A stretch of DNA of 64,000 nucleotides, taken from assembly GCA_963817785.1 (NCBI GenBank), contig CAWFPL010000007.1, forward strand, positions 248,001-312,000. The letters run 5' to 3'. The notes below the pieces were generated by a model. The model had not been told where the DNA came from and ran no database searches. It worked only from the letters and a program-made list of their open reading frames with translations. A program made the translations under genes and the position numbers. Position 1 is the stretch's first letter. Each line of letters opens with the position of its first letter. Shown here in pieces: positions 15,425 through 24,279 of this stretch. Source of the DNA: JAKALD01 sp963817785 (GTDB taxonomy: Bacteria > Pseudomonadota > Gammaproteobacteria > Burkholderiales > SG8-39).

Positions 15425-16279
15425 CTAGTACGGCCTCTCGCCCGCGAGAGTTGTCCGGTGCATATGGCGGCGCATTGAAAAGTCATAATCAGCCAGTGCG
15501 TAGTGCATGGTGCAGCGGTTATCCCAAAAAATCAGGTCGTGCACCTGCCACTTGTGCCGATAGATGAATTCCGGACGCGTCGAGTGCCGAAATAGAAAGT
15601 CGAGGATCGGCTGGCTTTCGTCCTTTGGCATCCCGACAATTCCTTTAGTGAATCCGGGGTTCACATAGAGCGCTTTTCTCTTTGTGACCGGGTGCGTGCG
15701 AATCATCGGTTGTTCCACCGGGGGGGTTTTGGCGCGCTGTTCTGCGGTGAGCGGAGGACGTTCCTTTAGGTGAGCAAAATACGTATCGTAGGCGTGGCTA
15801 TAGTCGTGGATTGCCCTAAGTCCGCCGAGAAAGCTCTTCATCGACTCTGAGAGGGTGTCATAAGCCTGGTACATATTGGCCCACATCGTGTCGCCACCAA
15901 GTTGCGGCATCTCGCGGCAAAGCAGCAGCGACCCGAGCGATGGCTTCTCCATATATGACAGGTCAGAGTGCCAGTATTGGCCGGCATACACAGCGCCTTT
16001 TGGCTTTGTCCCCTCTAGGATATTCGAAACGACGAAGATCTCCGGATGCTCAGGCAATCCGAAGTCGCCGATCACATGTTCCTCGAGCGGACCGAAATGC
16101 CTGCTAAACGCGATGTGTTGGGCAGGAGTAATGTCCGCGCGACGGAAAAGCAATATCCCGTTTTCCGCAAGTGCTCGGTGCAGATCGCTTACCGTCGATT
16201 CGTTTAGGGGCCCCCTCAAGTCCAGCCCGGAAATGACGGCACCGCACGCTGGCGAAAGGCGACTGATTTCCAGATTCAT
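15425..16279 (-). CDS. TauD/TfdA-family alpha-ketoglutarate-dependent dioxygenase
   Basis: A 284-residue Fe(II)/2-oxoglutarate oxygenase. The iron triad is H104-x-D106 (YWHSDLSY) with the distal H259 (CTMHYAL), and R275 near the C-terminus should bind 2-oxoglutarate. Family members hydroxylate taurine, other sulfonates, 2,4-D or related acids and so release sulfite or a phenol. The start at 16279 is chosen because AGGAG precedes that ATG; an upstream in-frame start adds 11 residues. It follows the GntR-type gene by 33 bp on the same strand, so the two are probably co-transcribed. The facing transporter may import its substrate (inference). Confidence 0.9.
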   Translation of the reverse strand: MNLEISRLSPACGAVISGLDLRGPLNESTVSDLHRALAENGILLFRRADITPAQHIAFSRHFGPLEEHVIGDFGLPEHPEIFVVSNILEGTKPKGAVYAGQYWHSDLSYMEKPSLGSLLLCREMPQLGGDTMWANMYQAYDTLSESMKSFLGGLRAIHDYSHAYDTYFAHLKERPPLTAEQRAKTPPVEQPMIRTHPVTKRKALYVNPGFTKGIVGMPKDESQPILDFLFRHSTRPEFIYRHKWQVHDLIFWDNRCTMHYALADYDFSMRRHMHRTTLAGERPY

Positions 16280-16312
16280 CAATTGCTCCTGTTTTACGTG
16301 AGCGCGAGACAC

Positions 16313-17107
16313 TCAGTCCGCGCTCCCTTGTTCAAGAAGGTAGAAGAATTTCTTCGTCAGGACCTTACTCGTACGCACTTCGACGGGCCGATTGCCGAAA
16401 GTGTAGGCAACGCGATGCACTTCGAGAACTGGATCTCCGACCGGCAACCGGAGGATCTTTGCGGAGGTAGGGTCCGCCTTGACGGCACGCAGTTGTTCCA
16501 CCGTCCTTATGATGTTTACGCCGAAATGCATGTGGTAAACGGCGTAAAGCGTAGTTCCGCCTTTTCGAGCGATCGCTTCGTCTAAGCCCGCGAAGAGCGT
16601 CGCGGGAATTAGAACATCCGATACGACTACTGCGGTGCCGCTCACTCGAAGAATGTTCCGAAGCTTGAATACGTCGGGTCCGCGTGCGCTACGCGGTAGC
16701 TGGAGCATATCGGCGACGACATCCTCCGCCTTTGTTTTCTTCAACCATACGAGTTCGCTGACCGGAAGCTCTTTCACTCCGTCGTCGCGGACGACATGGA
16801 AAAACTGGTAGATGCTGCGTCGGTCGTCGTGCAGGGAGACAAACGTTCCCTTGCCCTGCTTGCGGGCTAGCACTTTGCCCGCGGCTAGCTCACCGATAGC
16901 CGCCCTGATTGTGGAAATTCCAACGCCGTATCGAGTTGCGAGCTCCGACTCCACGGGAAGTTTTTCGCCTGGTTTCCACTCGCCCTGCATCAGACTGCGT
17001 ACGATCTGCTGTTTGACCTGCTTGTATAGCGGCTCTGGCGTTAGAAGTGCGGCCGGAAGTCTGGCAGCCGTCTGACGGGTGCTCTCAACTACGCTGTGTG
17101 TTTTCAT
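16313..17107 (-). CDS. GntR-family transcriptional regulator with UTRA domain
   Basis: A 264-residue regulator of the GntR/HutC type. The N-terminal winged helix-turn-helix contains LYKQVKQQIVRSLMQGEWKP and LATRYGVGISTIRAAI; the UTRA ligand-binding domain fills about residues 100-260. ATG 17107 with AGGA upstream is chosen; a start at 17227 would add 40 non-conserved residues. It lies upstream of the TauD/TfdA gene and is divergent from the third transporter operon. It probably represses one or both until a small-molecule ligand binds (inference). Confidence 0.9.
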   Translation of the reverse strand: MKTHSVVESTRQTAARLPAALLTPEPLYKQVKQQIVRSLMQGEWKPGEKLPVESELATRYGVGISTIRAAIGELAAGKVLARKQGKGTFVSLHDDRRSIYQFFHVVRDDGVKELPVSELVWLKKTKAEDVVADMLQLPRSARGPDVFKLRNILRVSGTAVVVSDVLIPATLFAGLDEAIARKGGTTLYAVYHMHFGVNIIRTVEQLRAVKADPTSAKILRLPVGDPVLEVHRVAYTFGNRPVEVRTSKVLTKKFFYLLEQGSAD

Positions 17108-17511
17108 GGTTCCTGCGGTGCGTCGTACGGCCCTAGCAGACGGCCAGGGAAAGGACACATGTGCGCTCTCTTTCACGCGGCCCCAAAGTCGATTCACACC
17201 GAGTTGAGGCCGCTCTAGGGTTGACATTTCCGGGCGCTCGAATAATAGTGATCATACGAATGATTCGCATTGGGTGCAAGATGCGTAAGCGGGGCGGCGG
17301 GCATCTACGGCGCCAAACGAGTTGATGGGGTAGTAAGCGGTCAGTAAAGACGGGTAGTCGGGAACCCCCCGCCGATTGTTCGGCAGGGCATGTTCGTTGC
17401 ATAACAAAAAAGAAGGGCGGGCGCGCCCCTACAAGGACGTGATCTAAATGCGTCTCCCGCAACAAGCCTGGGGTTGCGGGCGAGCGAGAATTACAAAGTG
17501 AGGAGGAGACA
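17108..17511. promoter_or_regulatory. Divergent intergenic region between GntR gene and third ABC operon
   Basis: No convincing gene is seen in these 404 bp. On the + strand there is a TTGACA at 17221-17226 with AATAGT 17 bases later, a plausible promoter. Overlapping its downstream edge is the palindrome CGAAT-G-ATTCG at 17257-17267, a possible GntR-family operator. An 8-bp hairpin (CCCGCAAC and GTTGCGGG) at 17456-17480 lies in the leader just before the GAGGAGGAG ribosome-binding site of the binding-protein gene. Promoter and operator calls rest on pattern alone. Confidence 0.4.
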
Positions 17512-18552
17512 ATGATGGCAGCGCTGAGAAATCGGAGAAGAGGGCCCTTTCAAGCCAAAGGGCTATCGTTGATGGTCAGCCTCGTAGTGGCGCTCGGAAT
17601 ACCAATGCGCGCTAATGCAGAGGCCAGCGAAGTTAGGCTTGCCTACCAGTATGGCATTCCGTACCTACCTCTCCTTGTAATGAAGAAGGACAAACTGATT
17701 GAGCAAGAGGCGAAGAAGGCGGGACTTGGGCAACTAAACGTTGAGTGGGCACAATTTGGATCGGGCGCAGCGATGAACACCGCACTGCTCGCCGGCCAAA
17801 TCGACGTTGTTGCCGGAGGCGTTGCACCGCTGCTCAAGATTTGGGACAAGTCAAAGGGCCAGTTTGACGTCAAAGGCATGGCCTCACTTGGGTCGATTCC
17901 GATGTTTTTGAACACGATTGACCCCAAGGTGAAATCCATCAAGGACTTCACCAAGAAAGACAGGATTGCTCTGCCAGCTGTAAAGGTTTCGATCCAGGCG
18001 CTTGTGCTCGAAATGGCCTCCGCGCAGGCATTTGGCACGGCCAACTTTGCAAAGCTGGACGGAATCACCGTCAGCATGAAGCATCCGGACGCAATGGCTG
18101 CACTTCTCAGTCATGGAACCGAGATTACGGCGCATTTCGCGAACCCTCCTTTTCAGGAGATGGAGCTGGACGGCAAAGGCGTGCACAGGGTGCTTAGCTC
18201 CTACGACGTGCTGGGGCCAAGTACTTTGGATGTCGTGTACAGCGTAGCCAAGTTTCACAAGGATAAACCCAAGATATACAAAGCTGTTTTCGCGGCGTTA
18301 GGAAGGGCGATGCGGCTCATCAACGGCGATAAAAAGGCGGCTGCCGAGCTATATGTACAGGAAACGCACTCAAAACTCAGCGAACAGTTCGTTTATAAAA
18401 TCATCGCCCATCCCGAGTTCGTCTTTACGACAACACCGCGAGGAATTATGAAATACGCTGATTTCATGCATCGCACGAGTGCCATCGAGAGCATGCCGGC
18501 CAGTTGGAAGAGCGTTTTCTTCCCTGAAGTGCGTGGACAGCACGGGAGCTAG
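17512..18552 (+). CDS. NitT/TauT-type ABC transporter substrate-binding protein (block 3)
   Basis: A 346-residue periplasmic binding protein. A basic N-terminus (NRRRG), a hydrophobic stretch and ANAEA give a signal peptide of about 36 residues. The mature protein begins VRLAYQYGIPYLPLLVMKK, followed by TALLAGQIDVVAGGVAPLL, typical of SsuA/NitT binding proteins. It has a strong GAGGAGGAG ribosome-binding site and two adjacent ATG codons (17512 and 17515). Its downstream neighbours are a Rieske-like protein, the ATPase and the permease, all on the same strand. The ligand is unknown. Confidence 0.9.
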   Translation: MMAALRNRRRGPFQAKGLSLMVSLVVALGIPMRANAEASEVRLAYQYGIPYLPLLVMKKDKLIEQEAKKAGLGQLNVEWAQFGSGAAMNTALLAGQIDVVAGGVAPLLKIWDKSKGQFDVKGMASLGSIPMFLNTIDPKVKSIKDFTKKDRIALPAVKVSIQALVLEMASAQAFGTANFAKLDGITVSMKHPDAMAALLSHGTEITAHFANPPFQEMELDGKGVHRVLSSYDVLGPSTLDVVYSVAKFHKDKPKIYKAVFAALGRAMRLINGDKKAAAELYVQETHSKLSEQFVYKIIAHPEFVFTTTPRGIMKYADFMHRTSAIESMPASWKSVFFPEVRGQHGS

Positions 18553-18677
18553 ACTGTCAATTGCGGCTGACCAATAAGGTCGCCAAGCTGGTTACGCAAG
18601 TTGCGACTAGGCATTCGTCATTGCGCCTACGCGAGCATGACGAGGGCAGGTCGTAGATTGCCCTAGAAGGAGGCCCT

Positions 18678-19130
18678 ATGCCTTGGACGCGAATTTGCGG
18701 TGTTGCTGAAATTGGGGAACACGACGCAAAGAGCTTTAGCGTCACTGGCACCCAGGTCCTTGTCCTAAGACTTGGGGACCAATACCTGGCGATCCCGCCG
18801 GTCTGTGTGTATGCACCGCGATTCCTGAGCGGCGCCGGATTCGACGCATGCTTCGACGGCAACGCTCCCAAATGCAACCAGCACCTGGAGGGGGGTGCCG
18901 GTCCAGAAGACGAGCAATCCGGCATCTCGGAAGCGCCGATCCTTAGATACGCGACAAAAGTCGCCGACGGGCAGTTATACATAGATCTTCAAACAAAGCA
19001 GTTGTCCGACTATGAGCGAATTACCTGCTCTCCAATCGTGGAATCTGGCCAAGTGCAGGGGCTTAGATTCAGCTTATGGTCAAAGAACGAGGACGAGCAC
19101 AAGGATGTTGTCTATGGGCGACCGGCATGA
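18678..19130 (+). CDS. Rieske-type ferredoxin-like protein with one histidine ligand lost
   Basis: A 150-residue protein whose first 40 residues and C-terminal half resemble toluene-monooxygenase-type Rieske ferredoxins (YLAIPPVC, then FDG, then C-x2-H). The first cluster motif reads C43-V-Y45 instead of C-x-H, while C66-x2-H69 is intact. The tyrosine codon is TAT, one transition from the histidine codon CAT. A standard 2Fe-2S Rieske cluster needs both histidines, so it may not form, or may be ligated differently. The frame is otherwise open with AAGGAGG before ATG 18678, so it is not obviously dead. It sits inside an ABC transporter operon, which is unusual. Confidence 0.7.
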   Translation: MPWTRICGVAEIGEHDAKSFSVTGTQVLVLRLGDQYLAIPPVCVYAPRFLSGAGFDACFDGNAPKCNQHLEGGAGPEDEQSGISEAPILRYATKVADGQLYIDLQTKQLSDYERITCSPIVESGQVQGLRFSLWSKNEDEHKDVVYGRPA

Positions 19131-19209
19131 CCGGTGGTTGCATAAGCCCAGCACACCGCTTACATGGTCCCCTAATCTCTGGAAGAACGAATGGACCGCA
19201 GGTCGACGG

Positions 19210-20064
19210 ATGGACGTCTGGGAAAGCAAGCAAACGATGCTAATGAGTGATCAGTCCCGACTAGGCATTGACTCGCCAGTTATAGCGCCGCTACTGGAGG
19301 TCCGTGGCGTGACGCTTCAGTACAAAACACAAGATCACCTGGTCACGGCAACGTATCGCGTGAACTTTCAAATCTACCCGTCCGACCGATTCGTGCTTCT
19401 GGGACCGTCCGGCTGCGGCAAATCCACGCTGCTGAAGGCTGTTGGCGGATTTATGCAGCCGGAGGAGGGTGAGATCCAATTGAAAGGCGTAGGGGTTTCA
19501 AAGCCAGGGCCAGACCGGATGATGGTGTTTCAGGAGTTCGATCAACTACTACCCTGGAAGACAGTCAAAGAAAACGTGACCTTTACTCTGCTCAAGAGCG
19601 GCAGACTTAAGGGGAAGGCCGCAGAAGAAAGGGCGATGCAGTACATCCGGAAAGTAAATCTGGTCAAGTTCTCCGATAGCTATCCCCACACGCTTTCTGG
19701 TGGCATGAAGCAACGAGTTGCGATTGCGCGCGCAATGGCGATGGAACCTGACATCCTCCTCATGGATGAGCCGTTTGCCGCACTAGATGCGCTTACGCGA
19801 CGCAAGATGCAAGACGAGCTGATGCAACTTTGGGAAGACACACGCTTTACTGTGCTGTTCGTTACGCACTCGATTTTGGAGGCGATTGCTGTCGGCAATC
19901 GCATATTGCTGTTGTCGCCTCATCCTGGACAGGTCAAGGCGGAGTTGAACAGTAACGGTAGAGATGAGGTGGACCCTAACAGCGGTTTGCGACTATCGGA
20001 CAGGATCCACTCACTCCTCTTTGCCGAGAGGGTGGAGGAACAGGGACAACTCCACCATGACTAA
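19210..20064 (+). CDS. ABC transporter ATP-binding protein, NitT/TauT type (block 3)
   Basis: A 284-residue ATPase with Walker A (GPSGCGKST), Q-loop (VFQEFDQLLPW), signature (LSGGMKQR) and Walker B (ILLMDEPF) intact. The start is uncertain: ATG 19210 has AGGT 6 bases upstream, and ATG 19237 or 19243 would trim 9-11 residues; an open frame from 19012 overlaps the Rieske-like gene and is unlikely. Its end overlaps the permease start by 8 bases. It energises the permease that follows. Low G+C content matches the rest of this block. Confidence 0.88.
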   Translation: MDVWESKQTMLMSDQSRLGIDSPVIAPLLEVRGVTLQYKTQDHLVTATYRVNFQIYPSDRFVLLGPSGCGKSTLLKAVGGFMQPEEGEIQLKGVGVSKPGPDRMMVFQEFDQLLPWKTVKENVTFTLLKSGRLKGKAAEERAMQYIRKVNLVKFSDSYPHTLSGGMKQRVAIARAMAMEPDILLMDEPFAALDALTRRKMQDELMQLWEDTRFTVLFVTHSILEAIAVGNRILLLSPHPGQVKAELNSNGRDEVDPNSGLRLSDRIHSLLFAERVEEQGQLHHD

Positions 20065-20959
20065 TGGCGCTCAAGTGGAAGGGACACTGGACAACATTGT
20101 GTCCGTGGCGCGAGAGGAGTTCGTGCACGACACCGTAAAGGACGCCGCTTTGGGTGTCGTGGAGAAGCCTCTCACTAAATGGGAAAGGGTGTACAACTTC
20201 GGCGCACTTCGAAAGCTTTTCATCATCTTAATGCTGGCGGCAGCGTGGCAAGCTTATGCAATGTGGCTTGGCAAGGGACTTTTGTTGCCGACTCTCAGTG
20301 CAACGGCCAATGCATTATGGGTCAATGTGGCTAGCGGAGAGTTGCTCCGCAGAGCTTGGTATTCCATTAGCGTACTTCTGATGGGCTACGGTCTCGGGAT
20401 TGTGCTTGCCGGCCTCTTTACGGCAATCGCGATCAGCTCGCGGTTAGGGTCTGATTTCCTAGAGACAATGACTTCGATGCTCAATCCGTTGCCGGCGATC
20501 GCCTTACTGCCGCTCGCGCTGATCTGGTTTGGCTTAGGAAACGGAAGCATGATCTTCGTCCTTGTGCACTCCGTGTTGTGGCCCGTCGCCCTTAATGCGC
20601 ACGCGGGGTTTAGGTCAGTCAGCAATACGTTGCGTATGGTTGGGCGCAACGCGGGGCTACGGGGCGCTAGATACATAGTGTCGATACTTATTCCGGCAGC
20701 GTCTGGAAGCATTCTCTCCGGCCTGAAGATAGGTTGGGCATTCGCTTGGCGCACGCTGATCGCTGCTGAGCTCGTGTTTGGGGCTACCTCCAATTCGGGT
20801 GGGCTTGGATGGTTTATCTATGTTAGTAAGAACGAACTTGAAATTGCCAATGTGTTCGCGGGGCTATTGACGATCATCCTCATTGGATTGTTCGTGGAGA
20901 ATGTGATCTTTCGAAATATCGAGCTTATTACGGTGAAGAAGTGGGGTATGCAAAACTAA
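20057..20959 (+). CDS. ABC transporter permease, NitT/TauT type (block 3)
   Basis: A 300-residue permease, longer than its paralogues because of a 45-residue charged cytoplasmic N-terminus before the first membrane helix (KLFIILMLAAAWQAYAMWL). The coupling loop is near RNAGLRGARYIVSILIPAASGSILSGLK. ATG 20057 lies inside the end of the ATPase gene, so translation is coupled. It ends the third transporter block (binding protein, Rieske-like, ATPase, permease). The convergent aminotransferase gene ends 158 bp further on. Confidence 0.9.
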   Translation: MTNGAQVEGTLDNIVSVAREEFVHDTVKDAALGVVEKPLTKWERVYNFGALRKLFIILMLAAAWQAYAMWLGKGLLLPTLSATANALWVNVASGELLRRAWYSISVLLMGYGLGIVLAGLFTAIAISSRLGSDFLETMTSMLNPLPAIALLPLALIWFGLGNGSMIFVLVHSVLWPVALNAHAGFRSVSNTLRMVGRNAGLRGARYIVSILIPAASGSILSGLKIGWAFAWRTLIAAELVFGATSNSGGLGWFIYVSKNELEIANVFAGLLTIILIGLFVENVIFRNIELITVKKWGMQN

Positions 20960-21117
20960 CGCTGCTGGAGCGAAGGGGAGCAACGATTAGCTGATCTGGA
21001 AATGCCGAAGGGCGAAATAACGAGATCGCCGCGGCTGGCACACGAGAATTGTAAGGAGCCTCAACCGCGGACTTTGCGAAGCAAGCCTTGGTATCGTCAC
21101 AGGGACAGGTCAGTCCC

Positions 21118-22461
21118 TCAAGACAGGTCGCGGATGGTGGCCTCAATGATGTCGAGGGCGCTGTCCAATTCTTCCTCGGAAATTACCATGGGTGCGCTGA
21201 AACTCACTGTGTTCGCCTTCGGGCTCATCGCAAGCAGCCCGCGGCGCAGGACTGCAAAGTAGAACTCCTTTGCGAGCTCGATTCCTTCCTTGCCTTTCGT
21301 CGAACGGTCGAAGTCGATGGCGAACATCAGTCCGATATAACGCACGTTGGCGACAATGGGATATTGGTGCAGAAGCGCGTTGAGCCGTGCTTCCACCTTT
21401 CTTCCCAGCATCTTGGCTCGGTGTGGCAGCTTGTTCTCCACAATTACGGAAAGCGTCGCCAGTCCGGCGGCTGCCGACAATGCGTTCTTTTCGTGTGTGA
21501 AGTACCCCAGATTGAGCTCAGGCGCTGTGTCCAAGGAAGATCTGGCAATGACCGCAGCCAGTGGCGCGATTGAGCCGCCGAGTGCCTTCCCGAGGAGCGT
21601 CATGTCCGGCGAGGCTCCGAAGTGCTCGGCATTGAACATTCGTCCCGTTTTACCAAGACCGGTGGGAATGTCGTCGAATATGAGCTGCGTTCCATGCTGG
21701 TCGCATAGCTCCCGCACCCTGGGCCAGTATCCGGCCGGCGGTACGTAGGGTCCGTTTCGGATGGGCTCTGCGATCAGCGCGGCAATGTCCTTTTCGCTTT
21801 CAAAGACGACCTTGAGGGAATCAAGCGAGGCCTGAGCGCTGGCCGCCATGTCATCGCTCGTTGCCCGTGGCTTGCGGGCCTGCCAATAGAAGGGCGCCAC
21901 GTGAAGTGCGCCCGGCATCAGCGGTCCCATTCTCGACGATCTGTCCCGCGGCGTGCCACCAACGCTTAGCGCGCCGGCACTTCGGCCATGGTACGAGTCC
22001 CAGAACGAAATGGTCTTGTGCCGTCCGGTATGCACCTTGGCGATCATGAGCGCCAACTCCGCGGCGGCCGCTCCTCCCGGCACGAAAAGAACCTTCGATT
22101 CTGGTACCGGGTAGTGGGCGATGAGCTTCTCCGCTAGCTGGATGGGCGCCTCGCTGGTCAGTCCCCGGGAAACGAAGCAGAACCGATCCAGCTGCTCGCG
22201 CACCTTGGCTAGCACCTCCGGGTGCTGGTAACCCACGTGATGGCAGTTGTTGCCGTAGAAGTCCATGTACTTTCGGCCCGACATGTCCCAAATCCAGACG
22301 CCGTTGGCCGCCGTCACGCTCATGAGCGCAGGTGTGGAGTTGGCCTGGGTGAAGGAGACCTTTTCGTCGCGTTCGATGAGTGCCGCTTCGTCTGAGCTCA
22401 TTGGCTCGGCGCGCCAGGATCGGCGCTCGGCGGATACATGCGGGGTTTGGTTGGATCCCAT
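21118..22461 (-). CDS. Class III PLP-dependent aminotransferase
   Basis: A 447-residue aminotransferase of the class III (ornithine/GABA/beta-alanine) fold. The PGGAAAAELALMIAK phosphate-binding helix, the DDIPTGLGKTG cofactor aspartate region and the LLGKALGGS lysine that forms the Schiff base are visible. The usual SGSEA and DEVQTG motifs are changed to GGAAA and DDIPTG, so it is a divergent member. ATG 22461 follows AAGGAG; an in-frame start nine codons earlier lacks such a site. It is divergent from the fourth transporter operon and probably shares control with it (inference). It should transfer an amino group from an omega- or alpha-amino acid to a keto acid. Confidence 0.9.
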   Translation of the reverse strand: MGSNQTPHVSAERRSWRAEPMSSDEAALIERDEKVSFTQANSTPALMSVTAANGVWIWDMSGRKYMDFYGNNCHHVGYQHPEVLAKVREQLDRFCFVSRGLTSEAPIQLAEKLIAHYPVPESKVLFVPGGAAAAELALMIAKVHTGRHKTISFWDSYHGRSAGALSVGGTPRDRSSRMGPLMPGALHVAPFYWQARKPRATSDDMAASAQASLDSLKVVFESEKDIAALIAEPIRNGPYVPPAGYWPRVRELCDQHGTQLIFDDIPTGLGKTGRMFNAEHFGASPDMTLLGKALGGSIAPLAAVIARSSLDTAPELNLGYFTHEKNALSAAAGLATLSVIVENKLPHRAKMLGRKVEARLNALLHQYPIVANVRYIGLMFAIDFDRSTKGKEGIELAKEFYFAVLRRGLLAMSPKANTVSFSAPMVISEEELDSALDIIEATIRDLS

Positions 22462-22518
22462 GGCGACGCTCCTTCTTGTTCCGGCCACAATTTAGCGCCG
22501 GAGGCACCGGCGTGCCGC

Positions 22519-22553
22519 TTGACAATGTGAGGCGAGACATTTTAACGTTACAA
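22519..22553 (+). promoter_or_regulatory. Promoter of the fourth ABC operon with overlapping LacI-type operator candidate
   Basis: TTGACA at 22519-22524 and TTTAAC at 22541-22546 are separated by 16 bases, a good sigma-70-type promoter reading toward the transporter genes. Centred on the CG at 22546-22547 is an inverted repeat, 22540-22553, with 6 of 7 pairs matched and core TAACGTTA. A central CG flanked by such arms is typical of LacI-family operators, and a LacI-type gene closes this same cluster at 28955. Overlap with the -10 hexamer would suit repression. Confidence 0.5.
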
Positions 22554-22649
22554 ATCGTATCGTCCGGTACCCATGACGGTCAAGCAGACAAGCGCATGCC
22601 AGAGCCGCGAAGCTTTGTCGAGCAGTGTGCAGGGATAGCAGGGGACCGG

Positions 22650-23447
22650 GTGGTCCGAGCCGCCATGCCGGTAGTCCCCAAGCTCCGCGTGCAAAACGTC
22701 ACAAAGACGTTTCCATCGACGGAGAGCAGCGGCGACTTCGTCGCGCTGAGCGGCGTATCCACCGACGTAGGGCCGGAGGAGTTCGTATGCCTGGTCGGGC
22801 CCAGTGGCTGTGGCAAGACGACTCTGCTCAATCTTATCGCGGGGTTCATCGAGCAGACCACCGGGCAGCTGTTGGTAGACGGCCAGCCGATCACCGGGGC
22901 GTCATATGACCGCGGCGTGGTCTTCCAGGACTACGCGCTTTTTCCGTGGCTGACGATTCGCAAGAACGTTCAGTTCGGGCCACGGGTTAGGAACGTCCCG
23001 GCTCCCGACCGCGAGGCCCTGGTAGACAAGTATCTTAACTTGGTGGGCCTGAGTGAATTTGCTGGACGCTATCCCCATCAGCTTTCCGGCGGCATGAAGC
23101 AGCGCGTTGCCATCGCGCGGGCGCTTGCCAATCGCCCGAGCATGCTGCTCATGGATGAGCCGTTCGGCGCGCTCGATGCGATGACCCGGGATACATTGCA
23201 GGATGAGTTTCTCCGGCTGGCAAGGCTCGAGCCGAAACTCATCATCTTTGTCACTCACAGCGTGCTTGAGGCAGTGTTTCTCGCCGACCGCGTCATCGTG
23301 ATGGCGGCAAGGCCTGGACGCATCATTGCCGAGTTGCGAATTCCGCTGCCCCATCCGCGCGAACGTACCTCGCCGGAGGTGATCAACTATGTCCGCCAGA
23401 TCCGTGATCTGCTCGATCCAGGTATTGTTACCCCGGGACGACAATGA
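22650..23447 (+). CDS. ABC transporter ATP-binding protein, NitT/TauT type (block 4)
   Basis: A 265-residue ATPase with Walker A (GPSGCGKTT), Q-loop (VFQDYALFPW), signature (LSGGMKQR), Walker B (MLLMDEPF) and switch histidine (FVTHS). The start is uncertain: GTG 22650 follows AGGGGA; ATG 22665 gives MPVVPKLRVQNV, and ATG 22596 adds 18 more residues. Here the ATPase comes first, unlike the other three transporters. The stop overlaps the permease ATG by ATGA. It lies about 100 bp downstream of a promoter with a LacI-like operator. Confidence 0.9.
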   Translation: MVRAAMPVVPKLRVQNVTKTFPSTESSGDFVALSGVSTDVGPEEFVCLVGPSGCGKTTLLNLIAGFIEQTTGQLLVDGQPITGASYDRGVVFQDYALFPWLTIRKNVQFGPRVRNVPAPDREALVDKYLNLVGLSEFAGRYPHQLSGGMKQRVAIARALANRPSMLLMDEPFGALDAMTRDTLQDEFLRLARLEPKLIIFVTHSVLEAVFLADRVIVMAARPGRIIAELRIPLPHPRERTSPEVINYVRQIRDLLDPGIVTPGRQ

Positions 23448-24217
23448 GTAAGGGCAGGCGGCCGGCCCTACTTGCGGTCTCGATCCTTTCGGTCGGATCA
23501 GGCATTGGTTTATGGTGGCTGATTACCGCTACCGGGATGGCGAATCCGGCTTTACTACCGACCCCGGGCTCGGTGGTCCAGGCCTTCGTGGATATGGCGC
23601 TGGATGGCAGTATCTTCCGGGACATCGCCATAAGCGTGGCAAGGGCACTCGGCGGTTTCTTGGTGGCCACGGTAATCGGCGTGCCTCTCGGGATTCTCGT
23701 AGGTCGTTCGCGCTGGGCCTTTGCGATCGTTGACCCATGGATCGAGATGCTGCGACCGGTGCCTCCGATTGCCTTTCTTCCGCTGGTGGTTCTCTGGTTC
23801 GGCATCGGCGAGACATCCAAACTGGTCGTGGTCGCCTACGGCGCGATGTTCCCAGTTCTCATCAACACCGTCCACGGAGTTCGCTCGATCGAAACGTCAC
23901 TGATTCGCGCCGCCAGGGCCTTGGGCGCCTCCAATAGTCAGATCTTCTACCTGGTGGTCCTGCCCGCGTCGGTTCCTAGCATAGTGACCGGCTTGCGGCT
24001 GGGTGCCGGAATGGCGATTTTCGTCCTAGTCGCGGCGGAGCTGCTTGGCTCGAGTTCGGGCCTGGGCTGGCTGATCATGGACTCACGGGAGCATTTTTTC
24101 ACTGATCGAATTATGGTGGGGATCGTCACCCTCGGAGTCGTTGGTTACTTGATCAATCGTGGGCTACTGATTGCGGAGCGCCTGCTTCTCAAATGGCGTC
24201 CACTGCAGGAGGAGTAA
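23444..24217 (+). CDS. ABC transporter permease, NitT/TauT type (block 4)
   Basis: A 257-residue inner-membrane permease with about six hydrophobic segments (first LAVSILSVGSGIGLWWLI) and a coupling loop at ALGASNSQIFYLVVLPASVPSIVTG. ATG 23444 overlaps the ATPase stop by ATGA. The conserved LRPVPPIAFLPLVVLWFGIGE region is well preserved, so it should be functional. The binding protein gene follows 62 bp downstream. Confidence 0.9.
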   Translation: MSKGRRPALLAVSILSVGSGIGLWWLITATGMANPALLPTPGSVVQAFVDMALDGSIFRDIAISVARALGGFLVATVIGVPLGILVGRSRWAFAIVDPWIEMLRPVPPIAFLPLVVLWFGIGETSKLVVVAYGAMFPVLINTVHGVRSIETSLIRAARALGASNSQIFYLVVLPASVPSIVTGLRLGAGMAIFVLVAAELLGSSSGLGWLIMDSREHFFTDRIMVGIVTLGVVGYLINRGLLIAERLLLKWRPLQEE

Positions 24218-24279
24218 TACGTAGGCAGTTTTTCCTGGTCCTGGCGGACCTTTTTCAGGTAACACACAGGAGGATCAGC

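Noticed and set aside
17456..17480. Leader hairpin considered as a riboswitch or attenuator
   Set aside because: Only an 8-bp stem is seen, with no conserved aptamer pattern or competing structure; kept only as a note in the intergenic entry.
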